A DNA stretch of 64,000 bases from positions 91,524 to 155,523 of the forward strand of contig SWDT01000261.1 of NCBI GenBank assembly GCA_009193035.1, read 5' to 3'. Origin of the DNA: Halicephalobus mephisto. Its lineage: Eukaryota; Nematoda; Chromadorea; Rhabditida; Panagrolaimidae. Both the position numbers and the translations under genes were made by a program. Shown here in pieces: positions 34,903 to 45,879 of this stretch. Each line of letters begins with the position of its first letter. The stretch's first letter is position 1. The notes below the pieces were generated by a model, which made no database searches, was not told the DNA's origin, and saw only the letters and a program-made list of their open reading frames with translations.

Positions 34903-37900
34903 CGACCCCTTCAAGATTAGTCGAACCCGTTTCGGCTCCAGAATTAATCGGCAGATCGATTAGTGGCCGTGCTTCGACAACGGTCCAGACGTCCACGACG
35001 AGTTCATCGGGGGACAAAAGATTTGCCGCTTCTGCGGCTGAACCTGGACCTTCAGAACCTGGAAGCAGCAGTGGAACTAAAGATGAGGAGCTTAGTCTTG
35101 TTCAAACAAGTCTTGGACATCAAATCGGAATCAAAAGAAAAGCTGTTTCTCTCGATAGACCGAATACGAGTATCCTATTTTCCAGTGATGAAATCAATTA
35201 TTTGGTTCACAGGTATCTCGAAGAAAATGGTATGTTTATTTTTATTTAAAATTGTAAAATTTGATATATGAATTTTTATAATTCCTATGTAAAGAAGCGA
35301 AACATGGAAAAATGATACATCTGGCAATTTGTTTCGAAATTTATTTTTTCACTATAATCCTAAAAATTAAAAAAAATTAATCTTAAAACTACTTCGGAAA
35401 GTTATTTTTTTAATAATAACGTGGATTTTTGAATTCCCGCGCAGACGAGCGAGGTATGTAAATTTAAAAAAATGGTAAATCTGGCGATTTTTACCTAATC
35501 GACTCGCACTCTGTTGCTTTTCTTTTTTACCTAAAATTTGCAACTTCCTATCTTTTTTACCGAGGAAATTTTGCAGTAATTTTATTTTTTCTTTTTACAA
35601 TAGCGTTGTTTCAGGATTCACTCATACTGCTTATTTATTTGGAACCGAATCCAATGTCTACAGTGCCCAGATAGATCCAACTCAGGTCCCTAAGGGAGCT
35701 CTTGTAAAGATCCTCCAGAAGGGTGTCTTTTTTGCTGAAGCAGAGAGGTACGCACTTCTAGGAGGAGATGCTGTAGAGAAATACGAAAAAACGGCAGGAA
35801 CGATATCTCTGCTTGAATCTGGTAAGATTATTGATTATTTTCAATATATCGATTGTTTTTTAGCTAATCCTCCTGCACCGAAGAAAGTTTGTGGAGTTAT
35901 TGATGGAAAACTTCTGGCGAATGAAGTGAATAGGTTGAGGAAAGAAAGGCGAAAAGACCAAATATCTTTGTTAAAGCAGAGGGCGGAAGCCTCGGCTATG
36001 ACCGTTAGTGGATCCAAGGCACCCGGACCGGAAGTAGTGGCTCAGCAGCAGATGGCAGCAAAAATGAGCCTGAATAATTTGAGGGAGAGAGAGCACGATA
36101 GAGAAAAGGAAACCAAGGAATCAGAAAGGAAGGAAAAATTGGTTTCTTTGACTAATGGGGTTCAGCCTCCTGGTCACATGAAATCGAAAAATATTGAAAA
36201 GGTTTGACTTAATTGAGAGTTTTGGTTTATTGATTGAATTGTAGAGAGTACATTCGGTAACTCCTCCGTCAACCTCCCAGCATGTTTCATCGGGTTCGAG
36301 ACTTGATATATCTAATCATCTCAAGGAATCTACACCAGTGCCGAATAAACCAAATCACACGAATAATATTCATCAACAATCAGCCATTGGCATTATTCAT
36401 CAGCTACCAATGTCGAGTCTTTTCAATCCATTGCTTCCAACTCACCTTCCAAGTCATCTTCATAACCTGGCTCCTACAACAATCAATAATTTTCCAAGTT
36501 TTGCAAGTCTTCCAAATGGATACAAAGAAGCTGATTACAATTTCGTGCTGAAACAACTCCAACAACCAGCAGGGAACGGGGCAGGGACCCCGAACAATTC
36601 TTCCGGGTCTGTATTATACTCATCACAAAAAACTCAATATTAAGTGGTGAAAGTGTCTTCGAAATTGTCTCTTTTTTGGCAAAATGTGATTTGTCCGGCA
36701 CAAGTGACAGTCCTTGTTTGTAATTTTCCAAAACTTAATCATACGTGTTTCATTGTTGTAGTTTGTTTTGTCATTGGCACACTTGGAACGGATGGTTTTC
36801 GATGGCACTGTTGTTTCTCTTTTCTATCTTGTGAATTGTTCATGGAAAATGGAGTAAAATTGACGGAAAAAACTTTCACCACAGATATTGAGGATTTATT
36901 CTGGGGATTTGGAAGGATAGTGACTGAGGAGATTCCAGAACTCGAGGATATTAGTGGTTCACGTGGGGGATATTGTAGAGAAGAGAGATCTCTGTTTAGT
37001 TCAGGAGAATTTCTGGAAATTTCGGTTTTTATAGAAATTAATATTAGGCTAGTTTGACGAGTGGTTGTGGAAGGACCGATTTTCCGTTCGAGACCTGCTT
37101 AATGAATTTTTTATTTTTTAAATATAAAAATTTCCATCAAAATATTATTATTTTTCGCTGGTTTTTGTATTTTTAGAATCTCTAGATGTTACTCTATATT
37201 TCTATGTACATTTCGATATATGAAATATTCGAAAAATACCGTAATTTTCATCGAAATTTAAAAAACGGTTTTAAACAAAAATTTCGATAAAAATATTATT
37301 TTCCGTCGGTTTTTATATTTCTAGAATTCTCAGAAATTCTTCTATATTCCTATGTGCATTTCGATATATGGGAGTTCAGAAAATAATAGTTTTCATCGAA
37401 ATTTAAAAAACAAAGTTAAACATTAAAATTTCAATCAAAATGATTATTTTTCGTTGATTTTTATATTTTTAGGGTCTTCAGAAGTTCCTCTGCATTCTTA
37501 CGTAGGTTTTAATATATAAAATAATAAAAAATAACCATGTTTTAACTGAAATTAAAAAAATTACGTTAATTATTAAAAGTCCAACAAAAGTACAATTTTT
37601 GTTAATTTTTATTTTTTCAACGTCTTACAGCTGTATTTTACTTGCTGCATATGCTTTAATGTAAAATTAATTAAAAATAACGGAATTTTTGATTGAAATT
37701 AAGAAATAATATCAAAAATTGAAAATTCAATCAAAATATTACTTATTTTCGTTAATTTTTGTATTTTTAGAGTGTTTAGAGGTTTATGTATGATTTCATA
37801 TCAATTTCGATATATGAAAAGTTTAAAAATAACGGAATTTTTGATCGAAATTAAAAAAAATTAAGCATTAAAATTTCATTTAAAATATTGTTATTTTTCG

Positions 37901-40425
37901 TTAATTTTTGTATTTTTAGAGTATTTAGAGGTTTATGTATGATTTCATATCAGTTTCGATATATGAAAACTTTAAAAATAACGGAATTTTTGATCGAAAT
38001 TAAGAATTTAAAAAAAAACTGAAATTAATTGAGGTACTCCCGAACGGAAAGTTTTTCTTTGTTGTTTTTGTTAGATTAGCCTAAAGTTGATTTTTATTTA
38101 ACATTGCTTGTACAGTAATGCTATAAAAGCTTCTAAAACTAACGGGAAGTAGTCCTTGGGATAACTTTTCTCATTTCAGCATAGCTCAACAAATGCAACT
38201 TCTTCAACTTCATCAGCAACAGATGCCGGTCGGACTTCAAACCCTTTCTTTCATCCTTGATCCAGGAGTAAATGAAAATTATGGATTTTCCTGGAATCCC
38301 AAAAATTCTCGACTTTGTGCCGTCGGATTTGCTTATGCAAGTCCGAAAATTTTCCAATTGCCGATGGAAAAACCGATTACTCAATGGAATCAAACCGAAC
38401 TGAAGGCCAAATGTCTGAATTTATCCCATGACAACAAGTTTGGCAACGAAGAAGAAAGACCAAAGAAAGAAATGGAATTCCCGTCCTGCGATTGGAACTC
38501 CCAAGGAACCATGCTCGTCACCGCCACCTTCAGCGGAGTCGCCAGGTTGTGGAACAACAAAGGTGAAAATTTCGAAATTTACTTCTCCCTAAAGTCCTCT
38601 CAAATAAAAAATTGCAAAACTTCCAAAAATCTCACAGAAGCTTTTAGAATCTAAGAAATTCTAGAATTTTCCAGAATCTCAAGAGGCTTCTGAAACCACC
38701 TAAAATTAAAATTTTAAAAATCCTAAAAATACTAAAAGTTAATAATTTTAAAAATCCTAAAAATACTAAAAGTTAATAATTTTAAAAATCCTAAAAATTA
38801 AAAATCATAAAAATTAAAAATTAAAAATTATAAAAATCCTAAAATTTTTGAAGTTATTTCGTAAGATTAATTTTTAAACAGACGATCACGATTGGCATTG
38901 ATTCATTTTTCGCCAAAAAGTACAAATTTGACGATATATTTTTCTAAGATTTACTTTTTAAATTTTTTAAAAATATTCCAGAATCCGGTAATATTTTCTG
39001 GAACTAACATTTGAAACTTAAAATTGTGGAAATTGATTTCGAGATAATTGTACAGTATTTTTTAAAATAATATAATTTCAGGAAAGTTAATGCACACCTT
39101 GAACGGTCATTGCGGGACAATCATGGGAGCCAGTTTTTCCCCTAGCGGCGAAAAAGTTTTCACCATTGGCATGGATAGAGTATGATTTTTGGTTTATTTA
39201 ATATTTATTTTTATATATTAATTTAGTTTATTTTTTAACTTTTTATATATTAATTTAGTTTTTAGTTTATTTATTATTTATTATATATTAATTTAGTTTA
39301 TTTTTTAAGTTTTTTATATATTAATTTAGTTTTTAGTTTATTTATTATATATTAATTTGGTTTATTTTTTAACTTTTTATATATTAATTTAGTTTTCAGT
39401 TTATTTATTATTTATTATATATTAATTTAGTTTATTTTTTAAGTTTTTTATATATTAATTTAGTTTTTAGTTTATTTATTATTTATTATATATTAATTTA
39501 GTTTATTTTTTAACTTTTTTATATATTAATTTAGTTTTCAGTTTATTTATTATATATTAATTTGGTTTATTTTTTAACTTTTTTATATATTAATTTAGTT
39601 TTTAATTTATTTTTGTTATTTTTTATATATTAATTTAGTTTTTAGTTTATTTTTATATATTAATTTAACTTTTCGTTTACTTTTTGTATATTAATTTAAC
39701 ATTTTCAGAAAGTGATTATTTGGGAGACTTCGACCGGAAGGCTGATCCAGACTTTCCACCTCCGAGGGATCACTGACTATCATTGGCTCAATGACGAGAT
39801 TTTTGCTTGTTGTTCTACAGAACTGGAAATCTTGATTCTGAGGGTTGGGGATGAGCATCCGGTAAGAACCCTGAAAAGAAATCAAGGAGAAGTGAACTCG
39901 ATTAGGTTCGACAGAATGGAGACGAAATATCTGGCTTCTGGAGGCGACGACGGTCTGTTGGTCATTTGGGACATGAACAAGGAAGACCCTATAGCTAAAT
40001 TCGGAGGACATGCCAGAGGGATTCATATGGTCAGATGGTCCCCTAAGGGCACAATCATCGCCACAGCTGGATTGGACAGTCAAATAATCATCTGGCATGT
40101 TTACCTAAAAAAAGCAATTTTAAATTTCCAAAATTCTGAATCCACTTACATGTTGGATTTTTCTCCGAACGGAAGATATCTGGCTTGTTCCACTTTCGAC
40201 GCGAAAATTTTCGTCTACAGTCTGGAGACAGGGACGATTCTGACTCAAGTGAGCTACAAGGCGGCTTTTTACGACGTTTCCTGGGACGGGACCGGCGATT
40301 GGCTCGGGGCTGCTTCTCAAGCATGTCTGATTTTCATCGATCTTCGACAAAATATTAAAAATTACGAAATTCAAGAAGAATTGAAAAAAACTGCTGCTTC
40401 GTCAATCATCGGAATTAAAAATTAA
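34903..40425 (+). CDS. TBL1: TBL1/TBL1XR1-like LisH and WD40 transcriptional corepressor subunit
   Basis: TBL1-type proteins are subunits of the NCoR/SMRT-HDAC3 corepressor. Exons: 34903-35229, 35615-35821, 35864-36201, 36245-about 36643, 38180-38562, 39082-39179 and 39709-40425 (TAA). The LisH motif SSDEINYLVHRYLEENG is completed by FTHTAYLFGTES in the next exon, close to SSDEVNFLVYRYLQESG of the family. A charged/Gln-rich linker (NRLRKERRKDQ...) and a His/Asn/Pro-rich segment follow. WD40 blades then run through FPSCDWNSQGTMLVTATFSG, GEVNSIRFDRMETKYLASGG, DFSPNGRYLACSTFD and DVSWDGTGDWLGAAS to IFIDLRQ. The first exon with the start codon was not found. The junction from the 36245 exon to 38180 (which needs phase 2) is unresolved; the 36245 exon also has its own stop at 36643. 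AATAAA is at 40567. Confidence 0.88.
35285..35560. repeat. Dispersed CCCGCGCAG / TAAATCTGGCAA phrase in a TBL1 intron
   Basis: GAATTCCCGCGCAGACGAG (35432) is followed by AAAAATGGTAAATCTGGCGA. Related phrases lie at 15895-16060 (reverse), 26777-26830, 33372, 33474-33530 and 56757-57125 (reverse). Almost all are in introns or spacers. Confidence 0.6.
36644..37070. other. 3'UTR-like or intronic segment of the TBL1-like gene
   Basis: After the TAA at 36641-36643 the sequence stays G+C-richer and open in a shifted frame to 37057 (137 codons), ending 10 bp before a transposon-like terminus. It may be the 3'UTR of a short TBL1 isoform or an unrecognised exon. No family was recognised and no AATAAA is seen nearby. 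Confidence 0.35.
37079..38051 (+). mobile_element. Large copy of the CCGTTCG TIR element inside a TBL1 intron
   Basis: The left end is ATTTTCCGTTCGAGACC (37079). The right end is GGTACTCCCGAACGGAAAGT (38033-38052), inverted over the core TTTCCGTTCGRGA. The interior contains about six degenerate 150-bp units, each with GTTTTT(A/G)TATTTTTAGA(A/G)T and (C/A)ATTTCGATATATGAAA (near 37207, 37363, 37505, 37652, 37804, 37951). It is non-coding. It fits a non-autonomous DNA element whose interior expanded by tandem duplication. Confidence 0.75.
38660..38860. repeat. Short A/T tandem repeat in a TBL1 intron
   Basis: TTTTAAAAATCCTAAAAATA recurs about five times between 38710 and 38850. Confidence 0.65.
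39185..39700. repeat. TBL1 intron composed of a tandem TATATATTAATTTAG repeat
   Basis: TTTATATATTAATTTAGTTT recurs more than a dozen times at about 35 bp spacing, with a 70-bp higher period. The unit ends in ATTTAG, another acceptor-like word. The real acceptor is AACATTTTCAG at 39708. Confidence 0.9.
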
Positions 40426-40653
40426 TTTTTTAAAACTATATTGCTCAAAAATCCGTTTAGAAAAATATCAAAACCTCATTCTCGGTCTCATCCGGTACTC
40501 GGAATTTCTGTATAGTTTTCACCTCATGTTTCTTTGTTGTGATTGTGCCAAAGTGGTAATTTCTCGAATAAAAGCTTAAACAAAACAAAGGATAGGGACG
40601 TTATTTCGCGATATGACACCAAATAAATAACCGTCGAAAGAGACAATTAACAA

Positions 40654-41145
40654 AAAAAAAACTCCCTCAGGGGGTTGCTGGATTGAACTAAACCAGATCA
40701 ATTGTAATCTTTATAAAAACAATTTTAAACCGAAATTTATATATTAAAGTACCTAAAAATGAATTCTAAAAGCTGGAGTTGAGAAATTGATATATGAAAA
40801 CCGAAATTTTAGGATTCTAGAATTTTCTTTAACTGGAGTACTTATGATGTAAATTCATAATTGCTGTTCCAGAATTTCTGATTGGTTATCCGTTTATCGA
40901 ATATAAACATGAATTTACAGAATACAGACAAATTTGTTTCGACGTTTAAAAGCCTGAACAAAGCAAAAAACTCCCTCAGGGGTTGCCGGGTTGAACTAAA
41001 CCAGATCAATTGTAATCCTTATAAAAACAATTTTAAACCGAAATTTATATATTAAAGTACTTAAAAATGAATTCTAGAAGCTGGAGTTGAGAAATTGATA
41101 TATGAAAACTGAAATTTTAGGATTCTAGAATTTTCTATTTTATGT
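40654..41145. repeat. Tandem duplication of about 310 bp downstream of the TBL1-like gene
   Basis: AACTCCCTCAGGGG(G)TTGC and GAACTAAACCAGATCAATTG through GATATATGAAAACTGAAATT occur at 40660-40830 and again at 40968-41145 with few differences. The intervening segment is less conserved. Confidence 0.9.
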
Positions 41146-41287
41146 TTTCAGGTAAATTTAGAATCGCTGTTCTGAGAGCTTTTGACTGGATATTATTTTC
41201 TATTTTTGGAAGTAATTCTACAAATAGAATGATTGTGATTATAAAATACACCTATTTTGAAAGATGTAGTTCGGATCGCAAGTCCGC

Positions 41288-41661
41288 TTGACATTTCTTG
41301 AGCTTTCCGAACGAGATCCAGACTGTCAATCGGGCTTGACAGGTTCATCGAGGATTAGTTCAATGTTCGGGACTCGGAACATTGTTTTTGTTTCTTTAGA
41401 ATTTATTCCTTTGATTTATTATGGTTTTAAAAACAAATTAATTTTTCAAAGAAAAAGTTTGTTTTTTTTTAATTTTTTTAATTTTAAAAATGTAAATTTA
41501 GTGGAACAATTTGCGGCGGATTTCTTCGAACATGCCATCTACGGTATTATTGGACTTTTTCTTTTTTCATTTTTTTTGATTTTCGCATTTATTATTTGCA
41601 GGTAATTTTTTTTTGAAAATTATTCTTTATTCTATTTTAGATGCCTGAGGTCGCCTTGAAG
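41288..41661 (+). CDS. Candidate small single-pass membrane protein, partial
   Basis: Not recognised. Exon pieces join as ...DPDCQSGLT (ending at an ACAG|GTTCAT donor near 41341), then VEQFAADFFEHAIYGI followed by IGLFLFSFFLIFAFIIC, then RCLRSP and TGA at 41661. The middle exon follows AAATTTAG at 41500 and uses a GCAG|GTAAT donor (41600). The last exon follows TCTATTTTAG (41640). Phases agree across both junctions. A single hydrophobic helix of about 20 residues sits near the C-terminus. No ATG was found in frame on the left, so the N-terminus is unknown. Confidence 0.35.
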
Positions 41662-41724
41662 GATCGGGATTATCAAAGAAGTAACAATCAGCCTCGAAAT
41701 ATAAACATGAATCAGACGTCTTTC

Positions 41725-42065
41725 GCGTCGGGACCAGTACTTTTGATTTCTGAAAAAAATAAAAAAACTTAATTCTGTGATAAATATGTATTTTTTCTTG
41801 TTTATTATCTTAATTATTTTTAAAAATACTAATAATGAACTTTAAAAATAAAGAATTAATTAAATATTTTTCTCCTCAGGACCAGTACTTCTGATTTCTT
41901 CAAAAAATAAAAAAACTTAATTCTGTGATAAATATGTAATTTTTCTTGTTTATTATCTTAATTATTTTTAAAAATATCAATAATCAACTTTAAAAATAAA
42001 GAATGAATTAAGTATTTTCCTCCTCAGGACCAGTACTTCTGATTTCTTCAAGAATAAAAAAATCC
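41725..42065. repeat. Tandem repeat, 148 bp unit, 2.3 copies
   Basis: GGACCAGTACTT(C/T)TGATTTCT starts copies at 41731, 41879 and 42027, followed by AACTTAATTCTGTGATAAAT. Confidence 0.9.
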
Positions 42066-42302
42066 CCGGTCTCACCACGAAAATCCATGAAAAATTTCCG
42101 AATTATTGTCTGTTTCTGGTCTTTAGTTTTACTCGGAGAACTAAATCTGAATAAATGTTCCTGACACAAGACATGAACTAGTTCCTGCCACGATAATCCT
42201 TGAAATTACGGTAGGAGGACGCTTGTTTTTTATGAAGTTGCTTATTTCGAAGGAATTATTATTTTTGTTTTTGTTCTCTTTGGAATTTTATATATTATTC
42301 GT

Positions 42303-42660
42303 GATGTGATATGGACTTCCTCTGACGGACAGGTGAAAGAATTTTTTAACACTTCCTTATCCAACGATATTTCTTATGTAAACAACGCAAAAATTTGATT
42401 CCAGAATACCACAGGCCGCTCTAGCAGGGACTTTCGTGGTGGGAATCCGTATTTGGTTCGACCTCAAAGACCTCAAAATTTCCATTTTTGAATTTTCGCT
42501 TTGAGACTGATGTGATATACACTTCTTCTGGTGGTGAGGTGAAAGAATTTTTTAACACTTCTTTATCCAACAATATTTCTTATATAAACAATGCCAAAAT
42601 TTGATTCCAGAATTGATAGGAACCGTTCTAACAAGGACTTTCGCGGTGGGAGTCCATGTT
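42303..42660. repeat. Tandem duplication, 206 bp period
   Basis: GATGTGATAT, GAGGTGAAAGAATTTTTTAA, TATCCAACRATATTTCTTAT and GGACTTTCG(T/C)GGTGGGA are shared in order at 42303-42450 and 42509-42655. Confidence 0.9.
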
Positions 42661-42779
42661 CCATCCCACCTCAATTCGGAATAAAAAAGTTCAAAAAGTT
42701 CAAAAAGATCGAAAAGTTCAAAAAGTTAGGAAAGTTAAAAAAGTTCAGAAAATTAAAAAAGTTAAAAAACTTCGAAAAG

Positions 42780-43051
42780 TGAACTTCCAAGAGCTCAGTC
42801 CACACTTCGGGGATTTCTTTCTCGAGGAATTTTAATCGAAAACAAAATCCACAAAGTCCGGAGAGAAGTTGGACAGGTTGAACTGGTTCATTAAAGGTTT
42901 TCATGCCCTGAGGGCTCAAATCTGTCTCCTTGCCAACGAGAAGCAGGTAGTCTACGAGAGAAGCCTTTTCCGAAGGCATCATGACGAGAACACTGGAGCC
43001 TCTAAAGACTTCTTTTTGAAGTCTTCTCGTTAAGTCTTCTGGTTTTTAATT
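42780..43051 (-). CDS. Candidate minus-strand exon, unrecognised
   Basis: On the minus strand, AATTAAAAACCAG (43045 downward) is followed by an open frame of about 85 codons with balanced codon use: DLTRRLQKEVFRGSSVLVMM, then PSEKASLVDYLLLVGKETDL and further. It ends in low-complexity Phe/Asn repeat (FFNFLNFFNFPNF), read from A/T-rich DNA after about 42780. The 'GSSVLVMMPSEKASLVDYLL' stretch is faintly reminiscent of the end of a helicase C domain, but the GRTAR motif that should precede it is absent. I do not assign a function. Both plus-strand frames here are also partly open. Confidence 0.25.
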
Positions 43052-43370
43052 AAATACATTCTATATTTCCTAAAACTAAAAAAATTAAAAATTATATTTC
43101 TAAAACAAAAAAATTTAAAAATTTATTAAAAAATCAAAATTTTCTTTAAAAAAAATAAAAAATAAAAAAAAATTCAACTTTTTCTTTAAAAAATTTAAAT
43201 TTTTTGAAAAATTATTTATTTTTTTCTTTAAAAAATTGAATTTTTTTATAAAATTATTTATTTTTTAAAAAAAACCCTAATTTTTCAAAGAAATTCTAAT
43301 TTTTTGAAAGATTTTTTTTTTAAATTTAATTTTTTTTAAATTGAATTTTATAAAATTTTTTGTTTTTTAG
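43052..43370. other. A/T spacer ending in a likely trans-splice acceptor
   Basis: T/A runs end with TTTGTTTTTTAG at 43359-43370, one base before the ATG at 43372. An acceptor this close to a start with no upstream exon fits spliced-leader trans-splicing in nematodes (inference). Confidence 0.45.
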
Positions 43371-43371
43371 A

Positions 43372-44881
43372 ATGGCTGGATCTCCAAGAGTGAGTTTTTT
43401 GAACTTCTTTAGCTGATTACGGTATTGTAGAATAAGTACGTCCAACCGAGCCAGACCCCGGTCGTCGGATTCCAGCCTAACGGTCCCTATTACCGTAGTT
43501 TCTGCTGTCATGTCAGAAAAAGCACGATTGTCTTCGGAATTATTGAAATTTTTATTGTTTGTTTTTTGCTCGTGGCCGTGATGCCCGATTTGAACTCCAG
43601 AATCTGCGGTTCAAAGATGGATTCTGAAGGTAACTCATCTTCGACGATTTCGTCATCTACCGTACTTCCGACCGTCGAGAATTCGAGATTCAAAAGACAA
43701 ACATCAAAAGAAAATTTTTCGACGACTTTTGGTCCTGTTAACAATACTACTTTTACCACTTACAGTACCACCAGCCCCCTACCGAGAATCACCACATCTA
43801 CAGTATCCCCTCTAAATGAAGAAAATTCTACACTTACAGTATTCCCTCTGGATGAAGAAAATTCTACACTTACAGTATCCCCTCTGGATGAAGAAAACTC
43901 CACTAGTCTGGACTGGTCCAATGCCACAGGGGTTCCTAATCCGTGAGTTTTTCGATTTTAAATAATTCCACAATTGTAAAAAATTTCTTTTCAACTAAAT
44001 GACAGTTAATTTTAAAACAAATTCAAAAAATTTAAATTTTAAATCTTTCAATTTAAACTAATTTTGAAATAAATAATTTAAAACTAAACAAAAAATTTAA
44101 AAATTATAATAAAAAATCGAGAAATTAAAACTAAATAAAAAAATTTAGAAATTATAAAAAAATGAAAAAAATTAAATTTGAATAAAAAAAACCGAAAAAT
44201 TGAAATTAAATAAAAAAGTGAAAAAAATTTAAATTTAAATTTAAAAAATGAAAAAAAAAAATAAATTTGAATAAAAAAATTTAAATTTAAAAAAATCAAA
44301 AAAAATAAATTTGAATAAAAAAAATTTAAATTTAAAAAATTAACTTTTATGATGATGATTCGTTTAGTCCCCTGAGGCTCCTCCGGGTCGTTGTTTGTGA
44401 ATGTAACGTCGTGTGGCTGTCCCTCGCCCTGGTCCACATCCTCTCTGGGAATCTGATGTTCTACGGGATCAAGGCGACGAGGTGGTACCTGTTCCTGCCC
44501 CACGTCACCATGAGGGTCTTCTGTGTTTTGACTGTCCTCGTCATTGTCGGATTTTTGATCTCAGGATTTTTCTTCGGAACAACTTCAGAAGACATGAAGA
44601 TGACCATTTGGGTACTGTCAATCATCGGGGTACTGTTTTGTGTGATCTACGGATATGTGATTTTTGTCGAAATCAAATGTGTCCATTTCGTCAGAATGTC
44701 CGCCAAAACAGGGTTCTCCGTTTCGAACACGAGACCCGTCGGACCCCCCACTTTGTCCTTCAGCGAAACAAGACCCCCCCAGACAAACAGCATCCCGATG
44801 CAGAACCTCAGCAGACCCCCGGCGTCACAGGAGCTGCCTCCCCTCAGACACACCTACGGCACTGGAAACGTCGGAAATTGA
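43372..44881 (+). CDS. Four-helix membrane protein, LAPTM4-like
   Basis: LAPTM-type proteins are endosomal/lysosomal tetraspan proteins with PxxY-type trafficking motifs. Exons 43372-43389, 43431-43942 and 44368-44881 give 347 residues. The N-terminus has YYRSFCCHVRKSTIVFGIIE, matching the Cys-Cys-His-Val-Arg-x-x-T entry into helix 1 seen in that family; helix 1 is IVFGIIEIFIVCFLLVAVMP. A long Ser/Thr/Asn-rich lumenal loop holds three near-repeats of PL(N/D)EENSTLTV(F/S), each with an NST glycosylation sequon. Helices 2-4 are VVWLSLALVHILSGNLMFYG, FCVLTVLVIVGFLISGFFFG and WVLSIIGVLFCVIYGYVIFV. The tail is Pro-rich with LPPLRHTY. Exon 3 is strikingly G+C-rich at third positions compared with dynamin nearby. 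AATAAA is at 44914. Confidence 0.75.
43990..44340. repeat. A/T low-complexity tandem repeat filling an intron
   Basis: AATTTGAATAAAAAAATTTAAATTTAAAAAA-type units recur through the intron 43943-44367. The acceptor is ATTCGTTTAG. Confidence 0.7.
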
Positions 44882-44924
44882 TCATTTCGTTATTTTAAAC
44901 CACGCTATTGTAAAATAAAACTAA

Positions 44925-45160
44925 TTTTAAAACTCTTAAAACGAATTTCCGGTATTTTTTAAAATCATATAATTGTAAAAATCTTAAAAAACCAATTTTT
45001 AGGAACTCTTAAAACGAATTTTCGGTATTTTTAAAATCATATAATTGTAAAAATTCTAAAAAACCAATTTTTAGAAACTCTTAAAACGAATTTTCGATAT
45101 TTTTTAAAATCATATAATTGTAAAAATTCTAAAAAAACCAATTTTTAGAAAATTTCGAAA
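44925..45160. repeat. Tandem repeat, about 66-70 bp unit, 3 copies
   Basis: AACTCTTAAAACGAATTT(T/C)C and AAAATCATATAATTGTAAAA followed by ACCAATTTTTAG recur at 44931, 45004 and 45078. Confidence 0.9.
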
Positions 45161-45189
45161 TGAATTTTTAGAATTTTTCCTAAATTCCC

Positions 45190-45590
45190 ACTGGATTCTA
45201 GAGATTCCTGAAAATTTTAGAATTTTGATTCTGGAAAATTCGAAATTGTAGTTTGAAAAAAAATAAAAAATGAATTTTATTACGAAATCTCTTTGAAATA
45301 AATTTTTAGAATTTTCCCTAATTTTTACTGGATTCTGGAGATTTTAAAAATCTTCACTAAATTCGAAAATATTTAAGATGTTTAATTAGATTCTGGAAAA
45401 TTCGAAATTGTAGTTTGAAAAAAAATTAAAAATGAATTTTATTACGAAATCTCTTTGAAATAAATTTTTAGAATTTTCCCTAAATTTTTACTGGATTCTG
45501 GAGATTTTTAAAATCTTCACTAAATTTTAAAAGATTGAAAATGTTTAATTGGATTCTGGAAAATTCGAAATTGTAGTTTGAAAAACTTGA
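45190..45590. repeat. Tandem repeat, about 150 bp unit, 2.5 copies
   Basis: TTCTGGAAAATTCGAAATTG and ACGAAATCTCTTTGAAATAA recur (45230, 45393, 45552 for the first). Confidence 0.85.
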
Positions 45591-45879
45591 AATTCAATCA
45601 CAGGCTCCGCGTCACCCGTCTTACCCATTTTTTCAATTCCAATTCGACGGAAAAACTGTTCAAATTCGTTTTCAACTGACTCATCGATTTTGTAATTTTG
45701 AATTTTCGAAATTTCCCGCGTTTATTTTGTTCAGAAAATTTTTGTTTTAAAATCTCGGTGAAATTACTATTTATTTTTTCATTTCGGTGATCGACAATTG
45801 GCTTAACTTTTTATGTAATCCACCTGTCCGTTCAGTAGCAAGTTTGCTCATCCGTGTTCGGGGACCAGGGCGAGTCAAC

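Noticed and set aside
39691..40374. Minus-strand open frames opposite the last TBL1 exon
   Set aside because: They are antisense shadows of a confidently homologous WD40 exon.
44413..44898. Alternative plus-strand frame of 161 codons overlapping the LAPTM-like exon 3
   Set aside because: It is a shadow frame of a G+C-rich exon; the frame with three membrane helices joins upstream exons in phase.
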